This document shows, piece after piece, positions 6,477-11,892 of a DNA stretch of 11,892 bases. Position numbers and translations under genes: made by a program. Source of the stretch: Gammaproteobacteria bacterium (lineage in GTDB: Bacteria; Pseudomonadota; Gammaproteobacteria; UBA9339); NCBI GenBank assembly GCA_018814965.1, contig JAHIYS010000199.1, positions 1 to 11,892 on the forward strand, written 5' to 3'. Below the pieces are notes generated by a model. That model worked only from the letters and a program-made list of their open reading frames with translations. It did not search any database and had not been told where the DNA came from. The first letter of the stretch is position 1. Each line of letters begins with the position of its first letter.

Positions 6477-7394
6477 ATGTATCTAAAACATTTCGGATTC
6501 AGTGAGTTTCCTTTTTCACTAACACCAAACCTACGGTTTTTTTGTTCCCTAACCGCCTATAAAGAAGCGCTAAATGTTATCTTAGTAAGCCTTCTTAACG
6601 GCGAAGGTTTCGTTAAAATAACCGGGGAAGTTGGCACCGGCAAAACTTTGCTCTGCCGTAAGCTATTAAATGCTCTAAGCAGTGACTACATTACAGCATA
6701 TATTTCAGGCACCATATTCGATACTCTCAATCTTCAAAAAACTATCGCGCACGAGCTGGGAATTGATATCCCACAAAATGTCGACAATCACATGTTGCTT
6801 CATTTATTAACTAATAAATTGATAGAGCTGCACCATCAGGGCAAACATGTCGTGATAATAATTGATGAAGCCCATACCTTCTCAGACCAAACTCTTGAGG
6901 GATTAAGACTGCTAAGTAATCTGGAAACAGAGTCGCGCAAGCTAATGCAAATCGTCTTAGTTGGTCAACCTGAGCTTGATAAAAAATTAAAGAAAACTCA
7001 CCTACGACAACTAGAACAACGGGTTATTTTCTCTTATCGCTTACCAACATTAAGCGATCAAAAAGACCTCTTGTCATATCTTTGTTTCCGTCTTGCTGCA
7101 GCTGGGTACCACGACACCAATGATACGCTGTTTTCACCCAAGGCAATCAAACTGCTATTAAAGGCTAGCCATGGTATTCCAAGATTAATTAATATCCTTT
7201 GTCACAAATCATTTCTGATCGCATATGGATATAACAAAAAAATAGTAGATGCTGATGCGGTTAAGATGGCGATAGCTGATACTGAGAGCCTCTACCATAA
7301 AAACGTTGCAACCAGACATCACTTGTTAAAAATAGCACTTGTTTCGTTATCAATAATAACCATTGGAGTTGGCCTTTATTTTCTTATTAAATAA
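6477..7394 (+). CDS. mshM: MSHA biogenesis ATPase MshM (ExeA-like AAA protein)
   Basis: AAA ATPase of 305 residues related to ExeA of type II secretion, which couples ATP use to secretin placement through peptidoglycan. The N-terminal signature is YLKHFGFSEFPFSLTPN (2-18). Walker A is GEVGTGKT (50-57) and Walker B with DEAH is VVIIIDEAH (125-133). LVGQPEL (161-167) and RQLEQRV (177-183, likely arginine-finger region) follow, then HGIPRLINILC (232-242) in the lid. One membrane helix ends the protein (about 283-304). There is no long periplasmic extension, so this is the short form and lacks the peptidoglycan-binding domain of ExeA. It starts 22 nt after mshL behind a GAGAAG ribosome site. In MSHA clusters this gene sits between mshL and mshN, as here. 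Confidence 0.92.
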   Translation: MYLKHFGFSEFPFSLTPNLRFFCSLTAYKEALNVILVSLLNGEGFVKITGEVGTGKTLLCRKLLNALSSDYITAYISGTIFDTLNLQKTIAHELGIDIPQNVDNHMLLHLLTNKLIELHHQGKHVVIIIDEAHTFSDQTLEGLRLLSNLETESRKLMQIVLVGQPELDKKLKKTHLRQLEQRVIFSYRLPTLSDQKDLLSYLCFRLAAAGYHDTNDTLFSPKAIKLLLKASHGIPRLINILCHKSFLIAYGYNKKIVDADAVKMAIADTESLYHKNVATRHHLLKIALVSLSIITIGVGLYFLIK

Positions 7395-7408
7395 TTGCCT
7401 TGCATATT

Positions 7409-8620
7409 ATGAGCCTAATTAACAACATGCTAAATGAGCTAGATAAGACCAAAAAAGACGAGACCGCAAAACTTGAAATATCGTCTAGCATCAAACCAAT
7501 CAGCAAGAACAAAACCAGCGTTTTTAGATGGAAATTAGTTTACTGGGCAATTATTTTAATAATAGCTATCAGCGCGGCTTGGTATTATGGCCCAAAAATT
7601 AATTTTAACCCATCTAAAACTGAGGTTGTTTTAAAAACGGATTCTCCTGACATAAAACCCGAAGCAGCTGATGCTACTCAACCCACAGTCCCGCAAACCC
7701 CAGCCACTACACTACAAAACATTGTCATCGAACAAAAAGATAATAAGACGGTTTTAGATTTTATTTTAAGCGCCCCGGCCCAATACTATATTGAACGTGA
7801 ATCAGAACAACAATTGTCCATCACCATAAATGACACCGGCCTTTCTGGCAACATACCAGTATCACTAGAGAATTCTTTTATTATCGCTTTAAATACTCAG
7901 CAGAATAATAATCATATTGTTAGTACCATTAATCTACTCCCAGGCACCAAGATCGATGAACTACAACTGATTAACCAACCGCTACCACACCTACATCTAG
8001 TGCTTTCTAATCCCCAACTAACAAAAAGCTCCATGTCTAAAATGCTGGCTCAAACATCAGAAGAAGAACAGGAGTTGCAACGCTACCATGAAATAAAACA
8101 ATCACTATCCCAAAATAAAGCAGAAAGCAGTATTCAAAAACTTCATCTATTTATTGGTGACTTTCCCAATCATCTCGAAGCACGCTGCCTACTTGTATCT
8201 ATGTTAATTAAGGTAGGTCGGCTCCAAAAAGCAGATGCGGTCCTCGAAGTTGGCCTAGATAAACACCCTGAATATATGCCTTTTATCAAACTCAAAGCGT
8301 ATATTTTGGTTAAACAACACAACCCCGAAAAAGCCATCAAAGTATTGCAAAAACATCTCGCACCAACTAACGATATAGAGTACTTCTCACTGTTAGCAGC
8401 GCTTTATCAACAAGAAGATCACTTTATGCAGGCCGCTGAAATATATGATCAATTAACAAAAATCAAACCACAAAAAACAACCTGGTGGATCGGTCTTGGG
8501 GTTGCCTTAGAAAGCGCAGGCAAAAATAATGCGGCAAAAGAAGCATACTTACGAGCTAACAATCTTGCAGATACCACATCTGAACTAAAAACTTTTTTAG
8601 AAACTAAACTAAAAAAATAG
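7409..8620 (+). CDS. mshN: MSHA biogenesis protein MshN (TPR protein)
   Basis: Bitopic protein of 403 residues. The N-terminus MSLINNMLNELDK is the classic MshN start (MSxINxML.xLD), so I take the ATG at 7409 although the frame is open from a TTG at 7400; neither has a clear ribosome site. A short cytoplasmic tail is followed by one membrane helix (about 43-58) and a Pro/Thr-rich linker (about 68-102). A beta-rich region (about 103-200) resembles an AMIN domain. A helical TPR region (about 220-395) ends the protein, with repeats such as EARCLLVSMLIKVGRLQKADAVLE and FSLLAALYQQEDHFMQAAEIY. It probably acts as a periplasmic scaffold for the pilus machine or for MshL; its mechanism is not well defined even in Vibrio. 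It lies 14 nt after mshM. Confidence 0.88.
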   Translation: MSLINNMLNELDKTKKDETAKLEISSSIKPISKNKTSVFRWKLVYWAIILIIAISAAWYYGPKINFNPSKTEVVLKTDSPDIKPEAADATQPTVPQTPATTLQNIVIEQKDNKTVLDFILSAPAQYYIERESEQQLSITINDTGLSGNIPVSLENSFIIALNTQQNNNHIVSTINLLPGTKIDELQLINQPLPHLHLVLSNPQLTKSSMSKMLAQTSEEEQELQRYHEIKQSLSQNKAESSIQKLHLFIGDFPNHLEARCLLVSMLIKVGRLQKADAVLEVGLDKHPEYMPFIKLKAYILVKQHNPEKAIKVLQKHLAPTNDIEYFSLLAALYQQEDHFMQAAEIYDQLTKIKPQKTTWWIGLGVALESAGKNNAAKEAYLRANNLADTTSELKTFLETKLKK

Positions 8621-8627
8621 GTTTTTT

Positions 8628-10283
8628 ATGGAAAATAATTTGGACCCCAATAACATTGATAAAATTAACAGCATAAAAAATCCTGAAAATCCTTTAGAAG
8701 CAGCCGAAGCACTTGCCAATAAAGAAAAGGCAACACTTCAAGAGCTTGCAAAAGAAATGGGCCTACCGTTTATTGATCTTAATCGATATGTTTTAAATGA
8801 AGAGATATCACGCAAACTACCAGAAGGCTATGCTAGACAGTTTCATGCTATTCTTTTAAGCGATGAAGATGTGGAATATTTGGTTGGCATGGCAGAACCT
8901 TTAAATGTTTTTGCTACAGATGAATTATATAGCATCTTAAAAAAACCTTTAAAACTAGCCTTAGTTAGTGATAAAGACCTTTTATATAAATTAGATCAAC
9001 TATATCGTCGCGCAAGCGAGATCACTGATTTTGCAGATAAATTAGCGTCTGAACTCAAACCCAACGATCAACCAGACGATCAAGAAACAGCAATTAAACA
9101 AGCTGAGCCTGCAGTAATTAAACTGTTACACTCTGTCTTCGAAGATGCTATTCAAGTTAATGCCTCTGATATCCATATTGAGCCAGCTGAAAATATTTTA
9201 CGTATACGCTTAAGAGTTGATGGCTTATTGCAAGAGCAGATAATCTCCATTACCGACAAACACCATATTACCCTTGCACTTGCTCAACGCTTAAAGCTCA
9301 TGGGAGGGTTAAATATCGCCGAAAAACGGCTGCCACAAGATGGTCGATTCGATATTACAATGCGTGATATAAAAATTGATGTTCGTATGTCTACCATGCC
9401 TACCCAATTTGGCGAATCAATAGTAATGCGCCTGCTCAATAAATCGTCAAAAATTGTCGACCTTGATAACTCCGGCATGTCACCAGAAACAGCAAAAGAA
9501 TTTCGGCAAATAATTAAGATACCACATGGAATAATCCTGGTTACCGGGCCTACTGGCAGTGGAAAAACAACTACTCTTTATGGCGCCCTAAGCGAAATTA
9601 ATGATGTAACAAAAAACATTGTCACCATTGAGGATCCGATTGAATATGTCCTTGAACGCGCTAACCAAGTACAAGTAAACTCTCAGATCGGATTAACTTT
9701 TGCTCGAATTTTACGCTCAGTCCTACGCCAAGATCCAAATATTATTTTGGTTGGGGAAATTCGTGATCAAGAAACAGCTTCCATTGCTCTGCGCGCTGCT
9801 TTAACAGGACACTTGGTGTTTGCCACTCTCCATACTAACGATGCTGCAAGCACTGCAATTCGCTTAATTGATATCGGGGTAGAAAACTACCTTGTTGCCG
9901 CCACTGTTCGCGCCATTTTGGCTCAACGTTTGGCTCGCCGCATTTGCACTAATTGTGCTGCAGCTTATCAACCCAACGAACAAGAAACTTTATTTTTCAC
10001 TAACTTTTTCGGCGATCTATTTAAACAAAGTAGTTTTAGTCAGGGGACCGGTTGCGCCTATTGTAACTTTAAAGGTTTCAAAGGAGTTACTGGTGTTTTT
10101 GAGCTATTAGTTCTTGATGCCGATATGAGAGAATCTCTTCGTCAAAAAAACACTAGTGCTTTTGTCCAAACAGTAGCTAAAAATCGCACCACCCCTACTT
10201 TATTAGAGAGCGCTTTTAAAATGGCCCAACAAAAAATTATTACTTTAAGCGAAGTAATGCGTATAGCTGGGGAACAAACTTAA
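8628..10283 (+). CDS. mshE: MSHA pilus assembly ATPase MshE (GspE/PilB family)
   Basis: Hexameric cytoplasmic motor of 551 residues that powers pilus extension through MshG. An N1-type domain (about 35-128) has LQELAKEMGLPFIDL (37-51) and KLPEGYARQF (63-72). The core has DIHIEP (181-186), RLRVDG (194-199), Walker A GPTGSGKT (307-314), the Asp box TIEDPIEY (333-340), Walker B ILVGEIRD (373-380; Glu377) and the His box TLHTNDA (400-406). A zinc-binding tetracysteine follows as C440-TN-C443 and C476-AY-C479. The N-terminal pair of RLG-type c-di-GMP-binding motifs known from Vibrio MshE is not present; the first 30 or so residues are acidic/Asn-rich and unlike it. It starts 7 nt after mshN with TAGG as a weak ribosome site, and its stop overlaps mshG by one base (TAATG). 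Confidence 0.94.
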   Translation: MENNLDPNNIDKINSIKNPENPLEAAEALANKEKATLQELAKEMGLPFIDLNRYVLNEEISRKLPEGYARQFHAILLSDEDVEYLVGMAEPLNVFATDELYSILKKPLKLALVSDKDLLYKLDQLYRRASEITDFADKLASELKPNDQPDDQETAIKQAEPAVIKLLHSVFEDAIQVNASDIHIEPAENILRIRLRVDGLLQEQIISITDKHHITLALAQRLKLMGGLNIAEKRLPQDGRFDITMRDIKIDVRMSTMPTQFGESIVMRLLNKSSKIVDLDNSGMSPETAKEFRQIIKIPHGIILVTGPTGSGKTTTLYGALSEINDVTKNIVTIEDPIEYVLERANQVQVNSQIGLTFARILRSVLRQDPNIILVGEIRDQETASIALRAALTGHLVFATLHTNDAASTAIRLIDIGVENYLVAATVRAILAQRLARRICTNCAAAYQPNEQETLFFTNFFGDLFKQSSFSQGTGCAYCNFKGFKGVTGVFELLVLDADMRESLRQKNTSAFVQTVAKNRTTPTLLESAFKMAQQKIITLSEVMRIAGEQT

Positions 10284-11524
10284 TGACAAACGCATTCTAT
10301 TATCAAGGCCGCAATACGAATGGCAAAACCATTACCGGAAATATAGAAGCAAATAAGCTTGAAGAGGTTGTTTCGCACCTAAACCAACAGGGCATCACGC
10401 CAATCAATATTACACCGATTAAAAAGCTTCCTTTTAAGTCATTAAATTTATCAGCTATCTTATCTTCATTTGGGATTATACTTCATAAAGTCGAACCCTA
10501 TCGCATAATGAATTTTTGCCGGCAACTTGCCATTTTAAATGAAGCTGGCCTATCTATAATCAAATCTATAAATAAATTATCTCAATCAACCAACTCAGCC
10601 CCGCTAAGAAAGGTGCTATCTCAGGTAGCAAATGACATCGCGGCAGGAACAACTCTTTCTGATGCGCTAAAAAGACATCCCGATACTTTTTCACCCATAT
10701 TAATCAACATTATTAACATTGGGGAAAATACTGGTCGCTTAAATGAGGCATTAAAACACTTAGGTGATTACATAGAAGCATCCATTGCTAATCGCCGTCG
10801 ATTAATAAGCGCTATTCGCTACCCCATTTTTGTTCTTATTGCAGCCACAGCAGCAATCTTTGTAATGAATTTCTTAGTAATTCCAAAATTCAGCCTAATG
10901 TTTGCTAAATTTAATCTTGAATTGCCACTTGCAACTAGGATTATCATTGGATCATCTGATTTTATGATTAATAATAAAATAATCCTTACAGCGTCATTTA
11001 TTATCATCTTTTTCGGCATAAAACGCTTGCTGAAAATACCAGGGGTCCACTATTTTTGGGATAAAAACAAACTACACTTACCAGTATTTGGCAACCTCCA
11101 AAAAAGAATTTTACTCTCTCAATTTACCTGGACCTTTAGCTTAATTTTACGCTCAGGGGTGCCAATAATTAAAGGGATAAATTTAGCCAGTAATTCTACA
11201 GAAAATCTCTATTTTAGCGTTCAACTTCTAAAAATGCGTAGCGCCATAGAACATGGAGAGAATTTATCACGAGCATCAATTGCTAGCGGTTTATTTACGC
11301 CTATGACTATTCAAATGATTGAAGTGGGAGAAGAAAGTGAAAAATTAGACGAGTCTCTAGCTGAGATAGCCAAATACTATGATGCTGAAATTGATTATGA
11401 CCTCAGGCGCTTAAACGAGCTAGTTGAACCAATTTTATTGATAGCTATTGGTGGAATCGTGTTAATTCTAGCTCTTGGCATTTATTTCCCTTTGTGGGAT
11501 TTAATCAAAATCGCAAAAATCTAA
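10283..11524 (+). CDS. mshG: MSHA platform protein MshG (PilC/GspF family)
   Basis: Polytopic inner-membrane protein of 413 residues, on which MshE acts to feed pilins into the fibre. It has two repeated GspF cytoplasmic domains. The first (about 74-178) includes FCRQLAILNEAGLSI (78-92) and IGENTGRLNEAL (146-157). The second (about 278-380) includes SQFTWTFSLILRSGVPI (279-295) and VGEESEKLDESL (348-359). Membrane helices lie at about 180-201, 231-247 and 383-405. The usual short leader domain precedes the first repeat (FYYQGRNTNGKTITGNIEA). The length fits the family. The ATG shares one base with the mshE stop. It is the last gene of the operon here, and its TAA overlaps the convergent pilT stop by 4 bp with no terminator between them. 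Confidence 0.94.
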   Translation: MTNAFYYQGRNTNGKTITGNIEANKLEEVVSHLNQQGITPINITPIKKLPFKSLNLSAILSSFGIILHKVEPYRIMNFCRQLAILNEAGLSIIKSINKLSQSTNSAPLRKVLSQVANDIAAGTTLSDALKRHPDTFSPILINIINIGENTGRLNEALKHLGDYIEASIANRRRLISAIRYPIFVLIAATAAIFVMNFLVIPKFSLMFAKFNLELPLATRIIIGSSDFMINNKIILTASFIIIFFGIKRLLKIPGVHYFWDKNKLHLPVFGNLQKRILLSQFTWTFSLILRSGVPIIKGINLASNSTENLYFSVQLLKMRSAIEHGENLSRASIASGLFTPMTIQMIEVGEESEKLDESLAEIAKYYDAEIDYDLRRLNELVEPILLIAIGGIVLILALGIYFPLWDLIKIAKI

Positions 11525-11892
11525 TCGATCATAAGATCACGATATTCCTCTTCACTGATCGATCCTTGCTGCACCAATTTTTTTACACTATGAGCCAAGG
11601 TTTGCATCCCCTTTCCTTGCCCAGTCTGAATAGCAGAGTATATTTGATGGGTTTTGTTTTCGCGAATCAAATTACGAATCGCTGTAGTACAGATCATGAT
11701 CTCTTCAGCTATAACTCTTCCACCTATAGTTTTTCGCAAAAGACGCTGGGATATTACCGCTTGCAGAGAGTTTGAAACCATAGATCGAATAAGAGATTTC
11801 TCAAATGTTGGAAACACATCAACCATGCGGTCAATACTATCTGCAGCTGAATTCGTATGAAGCGTTGCAAAAACCAAGTGCCCGGTTTCAGC
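11521..11892 (-). CDS. pilT: Twitching motility retraction ATPase PilT, C-terminal part (5' end outside window)
   Basis: The frame runs unbroken from the right edge to a TAG (11523-11521) and gives the last 123 residues. It starts inside the ATPase core with AETGHLVFATLHTNSAADS, i.e. the Walker B-adjacent turn and the His box TLHTN. It continues through IDRMVDVFP, LQAVISQRLL, GGRVIAEEIM, AIRNLIRE and MQTLAHSVKKL. These are features of PilT rather than PilU or of the MshE/PilB assembly motors. PilT depolymerises pili, giving retraction force. Its tail, ending EEEYRDLMID, is not the usual one but the length is normal. It faces the msh operon tail to tail, overlapping mshG by 4 bp. MSHA pili normally rely on the shared cellular PilT, so adjacency here may be functional. 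Confidence 0.92.
   Translation of the reverse strand, partial: AETGHLVFATLHTNSAADSIDRMVDVFPTFEKSLIRSMVSNSLQAVISQRLLRKTIGGRVIAEEIMICTTAIRNLIRENKTHQIYSAIQTGQGKGMQTLAHSVKKLVQQGSISEEEYRDLMID

Noticed and set aside
7400..7408. TTG at 7400 as the start of mshN
   Set aside because: It adds only M-H-I before the ATG at 7409, where the family's typical MSLINNML N-terminus begins; no ribosome site supports the TTG.
9892..10110. A 72-codon plus-strand frame inside mshE
   Set aside because: Out-of-frame shadow of the MshE zinc-binding region, which is conserved in the correct frame.
2325..11524. Reading the operon as a type II secretion system or a standard pilMNOPQ-pilBC set
   Set aside because: The MshJ-type PilO protein, LRDPTQPP in MshK, ExeA-like MshM between secretin and TPR protein, and the MSxINxML start of MshN are MSHA-specific, and the order matches MSHA loci.
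11494..11775. A 93-codon plus-strand open frame over the mshG end and pilT
   Set aside because: It is antisense to the clear PilT frame, has no family resemblance or ribosome site, and overlaps mshG out of frame.
1..11892. CRISPR arrays, transposons, tRNA or rRNA genes
   Set aside because: No regular repeat-spacer units, transposase motifs, terminal inverted repeats with target duplications, or RNA-gene signatures were found; almost all the DNA is protein-coding.

Overview
The window is AT-rich, densely coded bacterial DNA with the look of a gammaproteobacterium. The NadB and NadC sequences, the MSHA-type pilus genes and the PilT C-terminus all point that way. An AT-rich member of a lineage such as the Legionellales is possible, but I cannot fix the genus from sequence alone. 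I see no tRNA, rRNA, CRISPR array, insertion sequence or phage gene.

Layout. (1) Positions 1-1589 hold the last codons of a probable nadC, then complete nadB, joined by an ATGA stop/start overlap. This is the de novo NAD (quinolinate) pathway. (2) An imperfect hairpin with an A-tract on its left side lies at about 1592-1633 and probably ends both nadB and the convergent gene after it. (3) A minus-strand gene at 1684-2118 encodes a small cytoplasmic protein of the 'host attachment' family. (4) A 206-bp divergent control region (2119-2324) has a very good sigma70 promoter reading left, a plausible one reading right, and a leader with two mutually exclusive pairings around the next gene's Shine-Dalgarno. 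(5) A nine-gene plus-strand operon (2325-11524) follows, with gaps of 0-22 nt or small overlaps. It encodes nearly all the non-pilin machinery of an MSHA-type type IVa pilus: PilM-like MshI, PilN-like, PilO-like MshJ, PilP/GspC-like MshK, the lipoprotein secretin MshL, the ExeA-like ATPase MshM, the TPR protein MshN, the assembly ATPase MshE and the platform protein MshG. (6) The C-terminal part of pilT, a retraction ATPase, enters from the right on the minus strand and overlaps the end of mshG by 4 bp.

How the genes fit together. MshE drives MshG in the inner membrane. MshI, the PilN-like protein, MshJ and MshK form the alignment complex across the periplasm to the MshL channel. MshM and MshN are MSHA-specific accessories, possibly linked to peptidoglycan or secretin assembly. 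PilT would disassemble the fibre.

Notable points. The pilin block (mshB/A/C/D and mshO/P/Q) and mshF that follow mshG in Vibrio and Shewanella are absent, as is mshH upstream. MshE lacks the N-terminal paired motifs that bind c-di-GMP in Vibrio cholerae MshE. The central part of MshN looks like a beta-rich, AMIN-like domain. The window is therefore best read as a known pilus machine in a reduced and re-wired form, not as a wholly new system.
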